In this document: in pieces, positions 50,859 through 58,250 of the stretch | How positions within the stretch are numbered: the stretch's first letter is position 1 | How the letters are laid out: each line of letters opens with the position of its first letter | DNA from: Dyella mobilis | GTDB lineage: Bacteria > Pseudomonadota > Gammaproteobacteria > Xanthomonadales > Rhodanobacteraceae | NCBI RefSeq assembly: GCF_016904945.1 | Contig: NZ_JADIKF010000040.1 | Location: forward strand, 496,001-560,000 | Direction of reading: 5' to 3' | DNA: 64,000 nt | Position numbers and translations under genes: made by a program | Notes under the pieces: model-generated | What the model saw: only the letters and a program-made list of their open reading frames with translations | Told to the model about the DNA's origin: nothing | Database searches by the model: none

Positions 50859-51428
50859 TCATGCTGGCAGGGCTTGAATCACCCGGCCGATGCTGTGATC
50901 GGTGACGTTGTCGAACGGTGCCGAAGCGTGGCCGATCTGTGTAAGCTCGCCCGGCCGCGTCAGCAGCGGCGGCACCTGGGTGACGATGTCGTTGCCGTTA
51001 CGCGTGGCAAAGACCGGCACGTTCTTGGCTTTCAGTAGTGCGGCCATGACGCCATCAGCGCACAGGCGAGGCGCTTCGAACGCATAGACCGGCACGATGA
51101 CATCCCGCAGCGCCCACTCTGCGCAGCAGATGAGCGTCAGCGCACCGCCGAGACTGTGGCCGGCCGTGGCCTTCGGTGGAGCCAGCGCGAGGCACTGGTC
51201 GCGGATGGCCAGCCATGCGGTGTAGAACCCCGCGTGCAGTTTGCCCAGGCCTGGCACATCGATCAGGTCGATATCGAAGTCGTGCAGCCAGGAGTCAACA
51301 TCATCGGAGCCGCGGAACACATGCACGCCATCGTACACGTGCATTCGTGAGGCGCTGTCAGGCCAGCCAACCGTCGGAGCGTCCTGGTAGGAACGCTGCG
51401 CCAGAATGGCGTAGTCGCGCGGGGTCAT
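50859..51428 (-). CDS. Class 3 lipase-like alpha/beta hydrolase in the lysis region
   Basis: This 189-residue protein has the lipase 3 nucleophile elbow ATAGHSLGGALTLICC (Ser), then ATRNGNDIVTQVPPL (Asp) and VTDHSIGRV (His), so the catalytic triad is complete. VFRGSDDVDSWLHDFDIDL fits the oxyanion-lid region. No signal peptide is seen, so exit would depend on holin or lysis. It lies between a lipoprotein gene and a tiny membrane protein in the lysis block. It may attack membrane lipids at lysis, or alter the lysogen's envelope; both are inference. Confidence 0.85.
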   Translation of the reverse strand: MTPRDYAILAQRSYQDAPTVGWPDSASRMHVYDGVHVFRGSDDVDSWLHDFDIDLIDVPGLGKLHAGFYTAWLAIRDQCLALAPPKATAGHSLGGALTLICCAEWALRDVIVPVYAFEAPRLCADGVMAALLKAKNVPVFATRNGNDIVTQVPPLLTRPGELTQIGHASAPFDNVTDHSIGRVIQALPA

Positions 51429-51429
51429 T

Positions 51430-52098
51430 TCAGCGATCGGTCGTTGCGACTTGCGGATACAACAAGCTGCTCAAATTCGCATCGAGCTGGTTATATCGAC
51501 GAGCCAGGTGAATCGCGGCCTGCGTATCCGTTGAGGCATCGATCTGCTTTGTCAGAGCGATCTCGGTCGCACGAATACTTGCGACCGATTGAAGGCTCGC
51601 CTGGGGCGCTCCAGCACTCGTCGATGACGCAGCGGGAGCGGCCTGAGCGGCCTGAGCGGCCTTCGCGGCCTGAATCTGGGCTTCGACCACACCCACCAAT
51701 CCGACCGCGCCTTGAGCCAAAACGAGACCGTTCTGAATCGCAAGCTGCTGCGCGGGCGGCAACGGCAACTCCGCCACGATTGCAGCCGATGCGGCCAAAA
51801 TTTGCGGAACCAAAGTCTGGAGCTGCGTGCTGGTAACGGTGGCGCCAGCCGCGCAAAGAGGCGCGGCTAGTTTCTTCGCCGCAGCTAGGTCATTGGTCGC
51901 TTTGACGCCGAGTGCATGCGTCTGCGGAACAGCGGTGAGCGTTGCATTGAACGCGTCGAGCGAGGCATTCACCGTGCCGAGGTTCGAACAGAACCCTGCA
52001 GTCATTTGCGCGATCGATTGAGTCGGCTTGATTCCACAGCCCGGGACAAGCGTGATCACCGCGGCGATCAGCGCCACGAGCATGACTTTGAATTTCAT
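51430..52098 (-). CDS. Lipoprotein of the lysis region
   Basis: This 222-residue protein has a lipoprotein signal (MLVALIAAVITLVPGC). The body is Ala/Gln-rich and helical (LDAFNATLTAVPQTHALGVK, AASAAIVAELPLPPAQQLAI) with an Ala-Gln repeat (AAKAAQAAQAAPAA). It overlaps neither neighbour but lies 1 nt from the lipase. It may be an outer-membrane lipoprotein of the prophage. No family is recognised. Confidence 0.72.
   Translation of the reverse strand: MKFKVMLVALIAAVITLVPGCGIKPTQSIAQMTAGFCSNLGTVNASLDAFNATLTAVPQTHALGVKATNDLAAAKKLAAPLCAAGATVTSTQLQTLVPQILAASAAIVAELPLPPAQQLAIQNGLVLAQGAVGLVGVVEAQIQAAKAAQAAQAAPAASSTSAGAPQASLQSVASIRATEIALTKQIDASTDTQAAIHLARRYNQLDANLSSLLYPQVATTDR
51636..51662. repeat. 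Three tandem 9-bp repeats in the lipoprotein gene
   Basis: GAGCGGCCT is repeated three times without gaps; on the coding strand it encodes Ala/Gln units. It is in frame, so changes in copy number would only alter the repeat length. Confidence 0.85.
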
Positions 52099-52102
52099 GG
52101 GA

Positions 52103-52375
52103 TTACCCTTGCTGAGACGGAGGGACGGTCGGCGGCTTGGTATCGGCCGGCCGCTGACCGGTGAGCAGATAGCGAACCTGCGTGTCGCTGAGCAGCCAGA
52201 GCACGACGCCGGCGGTGGCCGAGACGATGCCAACTGCCTGCGCGATGTGCGCCTGATATTTGGCGGCCACGAACTGCCCACCGAGGACCATGGCGTAGCC
52301 GTAGACCGACGATTTCTCATTGAGCTTGCGCGCGATGCGCTGGACCAGATCCAGGGTGGCCGGGCTGATCTTCAT
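52103..52375 (-). CDS. Holin candidate
   Basis: This 90-residue protein has a hydrophobic segment (IAQAVGIVSATAGVVLWLLS), a helical N-terminal region and a polar C-terminus (QRPADTKPPTVPPSQQG). Small single-helix proteins in this place often act as holins. It overlaps the cysteine-peptidase-like gene by 4 nt. Holin activity is inference from size, helix and position. Confidence 0.6.
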   Translation of the reverse strand: MKISPATLDLVQRIARKLNEKSSVYGYAMVLGGQFVAAKYQAHIAQAVGIVSATAGVVLWLLSDTQVRYLLTGQRPADTKPPTVPPSQQG

Positions 52376-52752
52376 GATTCCTTCCCGATAGGCTCGAGGT
52401 GATAGGTGTCTTTCACCTCGGTTATGCCGGTATCGCTGAAATGGGGGTCATGGACCAGCGCTCCGTTCGAATAGATCACGGCGTGCAATACGCCACGGAC
52501 AGAATGGCCAATCGCAATGTAGAACTCCGGAAGCTTGTCGAGCTGATGGCCATCAAGCCATACGCGTTCGTAGCCCAAAACCTGCAGCCATTCGTCGAGA
52601 CGATGACCCCAATCATTTCGACCAAACATCTGATCGAATGGAGGCACCATCCAAAGTGGCAAATCGAGCAGAGATGCATAGCATGCCGCCAAACAATTGC
52701 CATTCCCGATTCCATCTGGCGACCAGAGGCGATCCTGTTTGACGGGCTTCAC
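52372..52752 (-). CDS. Papain-like cysteine peptidase-type protein
   Basis: This 126-residue protein (start GTG 52752 behind GGGGATG) has GNGNCLAACYASLLDLPLWM with a Cys at the N-end of a helix and VRGVLHAVIYSNGALVHDPH with a His, the pattern of the C39-like/papain-fold family. In a lysis block such an enzyme could act on peptidoglycan or a protein. No signal peptide is seen. Substrate unknown. Confidence 0.68.
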   Translation of the reverse strand: MKPVKQDRLWSPDGIGNGNCLAACYASLLDLPLWMVPPFDQMFGRNDWGHRLDEWLQVLGYERVWLDGHQLDKLPEFYIAIGHSVRGVLHAVIYSNGALVHDPHFSDTGITEVKDTYHLEPIGKES

Positions 52753-53012
52753 GGTTGCATCCCCAGGTCGCTGATCTTCTGCAAGCGCGCATTGCACTGG
52801 CGGATCGTTGTGCCGCGCGCGTTATAGGCTTCGACCACGTCATCGATGAGATTGGATTTGCGCTCCGGCACATCGAATGGCGCGGTCAGCTCGGGCGGCA
52901 CTGGCACGTAGATGGCTTGCGTCTCGACCTGCGTCTGGGGGAGCGAGACCTTCACCTGATGCGAGACGCAGCCGGCGAGCGCGAGCGTCGCGGCGGCGGC
53001 CAGGATTTTCAC
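52749..53012 (-). CDS. Rz1-like outer-membrane spanin lipoprotein
   Basis: This 87-residue protein has a lipoprotein signal (MKILAAAATLALAGC) and a Pro-containing mature part (YVPVPPELTAPFDVPERKSN). With the membrane-coiled-coil protein upstream it forms a two-component spanin layout that fuses inner and outer membranes at lysis. It overlaps that gene by 4 nt and the next one by 4 nt. Confidence 0.75.
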   Translation of the reverse strand: MKILAAAATLALAGCVSHQVKVSLPQTQVETQAIYVPVPPELTAPFDVPERKSNLIDDVVEAYNARGTTIRQCNARLQKISDLGMQP

Positions 53013-53320
53013 TGCCTCAGCCCTTTGACCTGCTCAAGCGCGGCGATGCGGCGCTCATGATCGGCGAGCTGGACGTCATGCTTGTCGACTTCACGGCTGA
53101 CTGCCGGCAGCGCATCCGAGAGCGGCTTGAGCGACTGCTGCATGTCGTCGAACTTGGTCTGCATCTGTGCCTGGGCGATGTTCTGCGCATTGCTGGCATC
53201 GCGGAGCTGGTTGATGGATATCCCCACCCAGCCCATCACTGCCAGGATCAGCCAGAGAACGATCGTGCTGGCGATCTCGCTGGCGCTTTTGTGCTTCGGA
53301 ACCGGTGGCAAGGTCGTCAC
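53009..53320 (-). CDS. Rz-like inner-membrane spanin candidate
   Basis: This 103-residue protein has one N-terminal membrane helix (ASTIVLWLILAVMGWVGISI) and then coiled coil (MQTKFDDMQQSLKPLSDALP, VQLADHERRIAALEQVKGLR). The shape, one helix plus long coiled coil, and the downstream lipoprotein fit the i-spanin. It could also be a phage DUF-type membrane protein; the pairing supports spanin. Confidence 0.68.
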   Translation of the reverse strand: MTTLPPVPKHKSASEIASTIVLWLILAVMGWVGISINQLRDASNAQNIAQAQMQTKFDDMQQSLKPLSDALPAVSREVDKHDVQLADHERRIAALEQVKGLRQ

Positions 53321-53763
53321 GCGGCGCTCCCATCATCAGCCGAAAGAAACAACGCACGCTCGGCCGCCCGGCGCCGGACAAGGCCGGGATCGACGACGCC
53401 CTGGACCAGGTTCCACCTCGCGAACTCGCCGCTCGCGCCCTGGTAGTCGCCCATATTGAGCTTTTCCATGAGCGTCGAGCCGGAGATGCGGCCGATGCCT
53501 TCGTTGAACGTGATGCTGGTCAGGGCATCGAACTGGCCCTGCGTCAGCGGCACCTTGACGTAACTGGCGATCTGGATGGCGACGTTCTGGCTATCGGACT
53601 GCAGGAAGGCATCTGCCTGGGCCTGGGTGATGACCAGACCCGGGTAGACCCCGAAGGTGTGGCCATAGCCGATTGTCCACTTACCGCCCTGATCCTGGTA
53701 GGCGCGAAGTTCGCAGCCCTCGAATTCCTGGATCAGCCCGATGCATTTCGAACTGGGTTGCAT
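53317..53763 (-). CDS. Phage lysozyme, GH24 (T4-type) endolysin
   Basis: This 148-residue protein has the GH24 core: IQEFEGCELRAYQDQGGKWT, IGYGHT and LTSITFNEGIG, giving the catalytic Glu, Asp and Thr of T4 lysozyme-type muramidases. No signal peptide is seen, so a holin would be needed. ATG 53763 has GGAG upstream. It is the first gene of the lysis block, right after two terminators. Confidence 0.92.
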   Translation of the reverse strand: MQPSSKCIGLIQEFEGCELRAYQDQGGKWTIGYGHTFGVYPGLVITQAQADAFLQSDSQNVAIQIASYVKVPLTQGQFDALTSITFNEGIGRISGSTLMEKLNMGDYQGASGEFARWNLVQGVVDPGLVRRRAAERALFLSADDGSAA

Positions 53764-53778
53764 GGGTGGCTCCGGGCA

Positions 53779-53806
53779 ATAAAAAGCCCCGCGGGGAGGC
53801 GGGGCT
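53779..53806 (-). terminator. Terminator between Q-like gene and lysis block
   Basis: On the minus strand AGCCCCGC/GCGGGGCT is followed by TTTTTATT. It stands 15 nt before the lysozyme start, where readthrough is required for late expression. Confidence 0.85.
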
Positions 53807-53840
53807 GAAGGGGGAGTCTGTGACGGTAGGAATTTGCACG

Positions 53841-53869
53841 CAAAAGTGCGGCTCTCGCAAGGCCGCACT
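53841..53869 (-). terminator. Terminator overlapping the stop of the Q-like gene
   Basis: On the minus strand AGTGCGGC/GCCGCACT (8 bp) with a 9-nt loop is followed by TTTGC. With the hairpin at 53779 it makes two terminators in a row before the lysis genes. Confidence 0.72.
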
Positions 53870-54521
53870 ATGCGACCGCCTTTTTCATCTGCCTCTCGGC
53901 CTCGATCATGGCGTCTACGCACCGGTCCATCGTCCACTCAAAGACCTTCTGCCAGCTCCGGCGATAGACCGATTCATTGACCTTCAGGAGCGCGGCCCGG
54001 GTGCGGTTGCTGATGGACTGGCGCCCTGTCCCCTCGCAGACCTCGCAGTCCCTGATGACCGCGCCGACGCGGACAGTCTTGCGGCCGGCGCACGCCGCAC
54101 ACTGGCTCGGAGCCCGGATCTCAGCCAGCACGATCAGGCGTAGGCGCTCGTAACCCTCCGAATGCGTGCCGAGTTCGGCGCTGTCGACCCAATGCGGCCA
54201 GCGGGCGGCATGGGCATCGGCATACATCCGCTGGGCCCTGCGCAAGGATTCGCCGCCCGTATGGGAGGCAACGGCCAGCATGGCGTCGAGCATGCCCTGC
54301 TCACCCTTCCACCACTCGGCCCGCTGCTCGGATTCGAGTAGATCCTGAATCTGCTTGATCGAGACCGTCATGCTGTCGGGCCACCACATCAGGCAAAGCA
54401 GCTCGCGGCCCAGACGGTTCTCGACCATTCCCAGGGCCGCAGCAATGTCCTGGGGCGATAGCTCCGGCACGCCGCCGCTACCGATAGTAAGCTGGGACAT
54501 CTTTGGGCCAAGGCGTGCCAT
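53868..54521 (-). CDS. Q-like late antitermination protein with zinc motif
   Basis: This 217-residue protein has a C-x2-C ... C-x2-C zinc unit (QCAACAGRKTVRV, RDCEVCEGTGRQ) of DnaJ-like type, then SNRTRAALLKVNESVYRRSW and WTMDRCVDAMIEAERQMKKA, the pattern of phage Q-type antiterminators. ATG 54521 has AGGA 6 nt upstream. It lies before the lysis genes, as Q does in lambda, and would let polymerase pass the terminators just downstream. Confidence 0.8.
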   Translation of the reverse strand: MARLGPKMSQLTIGSGGVPELSPQDIAAALGMVENRLGRELLCLMWWPDSMTVSIKQIQDLLESEQRAEWWKGEQGMLDAMLAVASHTGGESLRRAQRMYADAHAARWPHWVDSAELGTHSEGYERLRLIVLAEIRAPSQCAACAGRKTVRVGAVIRDCEVCEGTGRQSISNRTRAALLKVNESVYRRSWQKVFEWTMDRCVDAMIEAERQMKKAVA

Positions 54522-54529
54522 TGTTTTTC

Positions 54530-54739
54530 CTACATGCATGGTTTGATCCCCCGGAGCGATAACAACAACTTTCGAATTTCTGGATCGTCACCCCAGCGCA
54601 TATCGCGGTCGCGGAAGACGAGCTTGGTCGGATGCGCAAAGCCTATGGGAAGCTTTGAGGCAGCGCGTTCGGTTGGGGTCAGTACATCAGCGCTATGGCA
54701 AGCGCAGTCAGGGCGCGGAGCTTTATTGGCGCGGATCAT
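54530..54739 (-). CDS. Small phage protein of unknown function
   Basis: This 69-residue protein (MIRANKAPRPDCACHSADVL) has two close cysteines (CAC) and a basic C-terminal half. Its ATG overlaps the stop of the upstream Cys-rich gene (ATGA) and it ends just before the Q-like start, which supports that it is real. No family is recognised. Confidence 0.6.
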   Translation of the reverse strand: MIRANKAPRPDCACHSADVLTPTERAASKLPIGFAHPTKLVFRDRDMRWGDDPEIRKLLLSLRGIKPCM

Positions 54740-54963
54740 CGAGCACCTTCGGAGGCAGTTGAGGTGCCCCTGATTCGACTGTCACGACCAATTCCCGTCT
54801 TGCCCTTTTGAACGCCCGCTTCGGGCTCGACAAAGTCGTAACAGCTGTGCATCGCCTCCGGGTGCCAATACCCATGCCGCGCGTCGTGCATGCAGCGCCC
54901 CATGCCTGCCTGGGGGTTGATGGGGCCTGGCTGGAAGTGGCGGCAGCGGGCGCAGGCGATCAT
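54736..54963 (-). CDS. Small Cys/His-rich phage protein
   Basis: This 75-residue protein starts MIACARCRHFQPGPINPQAG and has RCMHDARHGYWHPEAMHSCY. Several C and H residues could form a zinc site. It overlaps RusA upstream and the next gene downstream by 4 nt each. The first part of the longer open frame lies inside rusA and is not used. Function unknown. Confidence 0.68.
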   Translation of the reverse strand: MIACARCRHFQPGPINPQAGMGRCMHDARHGYWHPEAMHSCYDFVEPEAGVQKGKTGIGRDSRIRGTSTASEGAR

Positions 54964-55334
54964 GCAACTTCCCGCGCCTCCTCTATCTCTATCCGCACCG
55001 CATACGCGCCACGCTTGTACTTCTCCTGGCCATAGCACCAGGTCAGTCCGCAATGGTTGTCGGGCAGCTGGAACGCATCCGCCACGCCGTCACGGATCGC
55101 TTTGAGCGCGCCCAGGAGATTGTCATCGTCAAGCGTGCCGGGGGACAGCCGTGTCAGGGTGATGACTGCGGGGAATGGCAGCGGGCGCTTACTTTTGACG
55201 ACGAGGCCGACCTGCTGGCGCTGCAGCTTCACCTTCGCGGCACGAGCCGCCCAGTGCAGACGGTCATTGAGGCCAGCGCCAGTCCGGATCGGAAGCTCAA
55301 GCGTGATGACGCGCGCGATGTGGGCAGGGATCAT
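54960..55334 (-). CDS. rusA: RusA-type Holliday junction resolvase
   Basis: This 124-residue protein has the RusA family pattern: ITLELPIRTGAGLNDRLHWA, then SPGTLDDDNLLGALKAIRDG with the conserved acidic residues, and VADAFQLPDNHCGLTWCYGQ. RusA enzymes cut four-way junctions in phage replication or packaging. ATG 55334 has AAGGAT upstream. Confidence 0.86.
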   Translation of the reverse strand: MIPAHIARVITLELPIRTGAGLNDRLHWAARAAKVKLQRQQVGLVVKSKRPLPFPAVITLTRLSPGTLDDDNLLGALKAIRDGVADAFQLPDNHCGLTWCYGQEKYKRGAYAVRIEIEEAREVA

Positions 55335-55723
55335 GGCAAATCCTTCCACGGCGTTTCTTTGCCAGTTCTCTGATAGATATCTCTTCTCTTCAGAAACGCC
55401 AATTGCCGGCATTTTTCGCAGCGATCATCTGCATTGGTGGGATTGCGGATTGCCTTTGCGGTGCGCAGTGTGTAGATGCCACACACGCATCGGACAACCC
55501 ATCGCTTAGGCGTGAAAGATAGTCCAATAACGGTTAAACGGCCAAACTTCACTCCAACAAGATTTCGGTCCTTGAATGGAATGTACTGACGCACCTCGAT
55601 AGGATTTTCCTGATCGGCTGCTTGAATATTTTTCGCCGTGTCCCAGTGCACACCGTGCTTGATAACGCGCGCGGCAACGCGATTCACCGGTATGCGATGA
55701 GAGTCGAGGATATCTTTGCTCAT
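55331..55723 (-). CDS. Phage zinc-ribbon-type protein of unknown function
   Basis: This 130-residue protein (MSKDILDSHRIPVNRVAARV) has LVGVKFGRLTVIGLSFTPKR, a C-x-C unit (VVRCVCGIYTLRT) and CEKC (ADDRCEKCRQLA), a likely zinc ribbon. It overlaps RusA and the replication gene by 4 nt each. Similar short proteins occur in phage replication modules. No function known. Confidence 0.7.
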   Translation of the reverse strand: MSKDILDSHRIPVNRVAARVIKHGVHWDTAKNIQAADQENPIEVRQYIPFKDRNLVGVKFGRLTVIGLSFTPKRWVVRCVCGIYTLRTAKAIRNPTNADDRCEKCRQLAFLKRRDIYQRTGKETPWKDLP

Positions 55724-56454
55724 ACTCCATCCTCCTGCGCGCTTAAAGGATGACATTCATCGCCTGTCGCCTCTCCCTCTACCTGTTCAGCTTCCGGCTC
55801 GTTCTCCCTAAGGATGTCGCGCATCTTCTGCAACTCAGCCTCGGCGGTTTCTGCACTGGCAGGCTTGCGCTGTTCCGGCTTCGGCGCCTCAAGCTCTCCC
55901 TCAATCGGATAGGGCAGCGTGCCGCCCTTCATCGCATACTCGACAGCTAAGCCGTAGGCCTCGCGGAGCATGCGCTCTGCCTTTTTGGATTCCGCCCGGG
56001 CGAAGAGGTAGCCATCGACGTAGCTCCAAACCTGGCGCAGGAACGGAGAGCGTGCACCTTTGTTCGTGCGCAGCTCGTACTCGACTGCGGCGAACTCAGG
56101 AATGCCGAGGCAGAGCTTGCGAAAGCGCGGCGAGCTGGGTGGAAAGTCACTGCCGAGGTTATGGGTGGCATGCAGCCCGGTGGCGAGCTGCTTCGGCGTC
56201 AGGGAGGCAAGTGCCGCACCCCAGGTATCGGCAGCATGTCCCGCTGGGTCTGCGCCGTACTGGCTCACCCAGGCGTGCCCGAACATATCCGCCATGCGCT
56301 GCCAGAACTGGTCAAGGATCGACTGCGGTAAACGTGCCTTCGATGATGCTTCCGGCACCGTGCTCTCGTGCTTGCCGGTCTGCAATGGCTTGCTGGACGC
56401 GCTCGCTCGCGCTTGGCTTATGGCCATTTGAGCGGCCTGACTGATGGGCTGCAT
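55720..56454 (-). CDS. Phage replication protein P-like (helicase loader)
   Basis: This 244-residue protein has SILDQFWQRMADMFGHAWVS, then AALASLTPKQLATGLHATHN and DFPPSSPRFRKLCLGIPEFA, the replication protein P pattern that recruits the host DnaB helicase. The acidic C-terminal part is Glu/Ala-rich. The gene overlaps the DUF1376 gene by 143 nt (its start lies inside it), a tight arrangement often seen in such modules. Confidence 0.78.
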   Translation of the reverse strand: MQPISQAAQMAISQARASASSKPLQTGKHESTVPEASSKARLPQSILDQFWQRMADMFGHAWVSQYGADPAGHAADTWGAALASLTPKQLATGLHATHNLGSDFPPSSPRFRKLCLGIPEFAAVEYELRTNKGARSPFLRQVWSYVDGYLFARAESKKAERMLREAYGLAVEYAMKGGTLPYPIEGELEAPKPEQRKPASAETAEAELQKMRDILRENEPEAEQVEGEATGDECHPLSAQEDGV

Positions 56455-57154
56455 GGGTGGCTCCGTTCGTGGCGTTTCCGCGCTCGGTGACGAGCTGTGC
56501 GGCGAGTGCCTTGAGGTCGCGAAGTCCCCGCATCACGGAGGCTTCGAGGATTTCGTTTGGGTCGTGGCCTTGGGCGATCAGGGTTGCGAGGTGCATGCGC
56601 GCCGTGGTGACGCGACTGATCGAGAGCTTCCCGTCTGAGGCGAGCTGGTCGACGAATAACTTCCACCGCTGCGGGTCGACGCCTTCGGGCGCGCCCATCT
56701 CACTCTCGCTCTTAGCTTCTATGGCGTGTGGTGTATGGAGAGCTTCACCAGACTGGGTTGGCCGCTGGGCACCCCGCTGGGTTTCTCCAGAAGAACCCGT
56801 TGGGTTACCTGACGGGTTACCCGCTGGGTTTGGTTTGCGACCGCCCTTCGATCCGTTTTCCTGCGCGATCTTGATGCGCTTTTGCGCCTTCGCGATTTCT
56901 TCATCAACACGGTTTTTATGGCGCAACCCATCATCGCTTATAGGAAAAAAGCGCTCGGCGACCTTCTTCACAGCGGCCTTGTCAGCGGCCGATACGGCAG
57001 AGCACATGACATACAACTCGTTGAGATCGGCGGGGAGCGCGGTCTCTTCGGAGTAGTAGGCAATGAGCAGGCGAAGATAGGCGCCATGATCGATGAGCGT
57101 CAGGCGCGTTGTATCGCGCAGATAGTCGCCCGGATAGAACTCGAAATAGTTCAC
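56312..57154 (-). CDS. DUF1376 replication-initiation-type protein
   Basis: This 280-residue protein starts at GTG 57154 behind GGAGGG and begins VNYFEFYPGDYLRDTTRLTL, IDHGAYLRLLIAYYSEETAL: the DUF1376 (YdaU-like) domain. The middle part is basic/Asn/Pro-rich (GSKGGRKPNPAGNPSGNPTG) and the C-terminus helical. DUF1376 proteins sit in phage replication modules before the helicase loader and are thought to open the origin. Confidence 0.82.
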   Translation of the reverse strand: MNYFEFYPGDYLRDTTRLTLIDHGAYLRLLIAYYSEETALPADLNELYVMCSAVSAADKAAVKKVAERFFPISDDGLRHKNRVDEEIAKAQKRIKIAQENGSKGGRKPNPAGNPSGNPTGSSGETQRGAQRPTQSGEALHTPHAIEAKSESEMGAPEGVDPQRWKLFVDQLASDGKLSISRVTTARMHLATLIAQGHDPNEILEASVMRGLRDLKALAAQLVTERGNATNGATHAAHQSGRSNGHKPSASERVQQAIADRQAREHGAGSIIEGTFTAVDP

Positions 57155-57290
57155 AAACCCTCCGGGAGGCGGAGGGTTGATGGAGTGCGGGAGCCATGAT
57201 TTGTGTTCATGGCTTCCCAATATATGCATAACAGTCTCAGGGGCTGAACATTTCTCAAAAATATTTTTTGCGGATGACTCTGGCGGGGAT

Positions 57291-58250
57291 TCATGCAGCG
57301 ACCGCCTGCTGGTTAGCGATCAGTCCCCGGGCTTGCATGTATGCGCCAATGAACGCTGCCGCAGCTTGCGGGACGATGGCATTGCCGTAGGCGCGCAGAC
57401 GTCCCACGCGGGCGGGTATCCCATGAGCCAGCGGGAATGTGCCGGGTTCAACTGGCCGCCACTTTCCATCTGTGCAGAACAGCCAGTCAGCATCTGCCCA
57501 GAAGCCGTTAAGCGGATTGGCCCAACCATGCGCGCCATCCCCTGATTCGATGGGCGCGGCTTTGTCTTGTCGCCCTGATCGTACTGATAGTCCCCGCGCA
57601 GACTGTCGATCGAGATAGGTGTTTGCCAGCCCGCGAACGTCGCCACGTGAGGAAGCGCCACCGCTACCTTTCGGCCATCCGGCATGCGCCCCGTTGCGCT
57701 CATCCCCTCGCACGATTGCGAGCCCTTCGAATTGCCGACAGTCGGCGTCGGCCACCCAGTAATTTCGATCCCGGATGTGCGGCGCACCGATGCCCGAAGA
57801 CGGGAACGGGACACACCCAAAGGCGTAGCCCATGCCTTCCATGTCAGCGTGTACAAGGTCGATCCAAGGTGCTGCGTCCTTGCTTGCAACCTGCTCTCCA
57901 AAGATGACTGGAGGGTCACACTGCGCGATGAGGTGCTGCCAGGCCGGCCATAGATGCCGCCCGTCTGCAAACCCAGCTCCCTTACCTGCCGCGCTGAAAG
58001 GCTGGCAAGGGCAGCTGCCAGTCCACACGCGTCGACCACGCGGCCATCCTGCAATTTCCAATGCAAATGCCCAACCACCAAGGCCGGCAAAGAAGTGGCA
58101 CTGTGTATATCCCTTGAGGTCATTGGGAACGACGTCCTCGATGCTTCGTGTGTCGACATCGCCGCGCGGTATCAGGTCGGCGTCCATGAGGTTGCGCAGC
58201 CATTGCGCGCAATAAGCGTCTATCTCGTTGTAGTAGACGGGAGCCTTCAC
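57291..58250 (-). CDS. Phage DNA cytosine-5 methyltransferase
   Basis: This 319-residue protein has the C5 methyltransferase motifs: TQCHFFAGLGGWAFALEIAG (motif I), GSCPCQPFSAAGKGAGFADG (motif IV with the catalytic Cys), a FGEQVASKDA site in the place of ENV, GAPHIRDRNYWVA (motif VIII) and AYGNAIVPQAAAAFIGAYM (motif X). It probably methylates phage DNA against host restriction. The same DNA is open in a second frame (57320-58159) that looks like a known phage protein. Confidence 0.88.
   Translation of the reverse strand: MKAPVYYNEIDAYCAQWLRNLMDADLIPRGDVDTRSIEDVVPNDLKGYTQCHFFAGLGGWAFALEIAGWPRGRRVWTGSCPCQPFSAAGKGAGFADGRHLWPAWQHLIAQCDPPVIFGEQVASKDAAPWIDLVHADMEGMGYAFGCVPFPSSGIGAPHIRDRNYWVADADCRQFEGLAIVRGDERNGAHAGWPKGSGGASSRGDVRGLANTYLDRQSARGLSVRSGRQDKAAPIESGDGAHGWANPLNGFWADADWLFCTDGKWRPVEPGTFPLAHGIPARVGRLRAYGNAIVPQAAAAFIGAYMQARGLIANQQAVAA
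57320..58159 (-). CDS. Overlapping second-frame phage ORF inside the methyltransferase gene
   Basis: Shifted by +1 from the methyltransferase, 279 codons stay open. The product has blocks that recur in phage hypothetical proteins as I recall them: LASLSARQVRELGLQTGGIY, LGSTLYTLTWKAW, GWPTPT and QLNPAHSRWLMGYPPAWD. An accidental frame would not be expected to keep these. No start or ribosome site is clear (ATG 58159 or 58123). The protein's role is unknown; dual coding is my inference. Confidence 0.5.
   Translation of the reverse strand: MSTHEASRTSFPMTSRDIHSATSLPALVVGHLHWKLQDGRVVDACGLAAALASLSARQVRELGLQTGGIYGRPGSTSSRSVTLQSSLESRLQARTQHLGSTLYTLTWKAWATPLGVSRSRLRASVRRTSGIEITGWPTPTVGNSKGSQSCEGMSATGRMPDGRKVAVALPHVATFAGWQTPISIDSLRGDYQYDQGDKTKPRPSNQGMARMVGPIRLTASGQMLTGCSAQMESGGQLNPAHSRWLMGYPPAWDVCAPTAMPSSRKLRQRSLAHTCKPGD

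Noticed and set aside
51636..51662. Tandem repeats considered as a CRISPR-like or phase-variable array
   Set aside because: Units are 9 bp, without spacers, and in frame, so they code for Ala/Gln repeats and cannot cause frameshifts.
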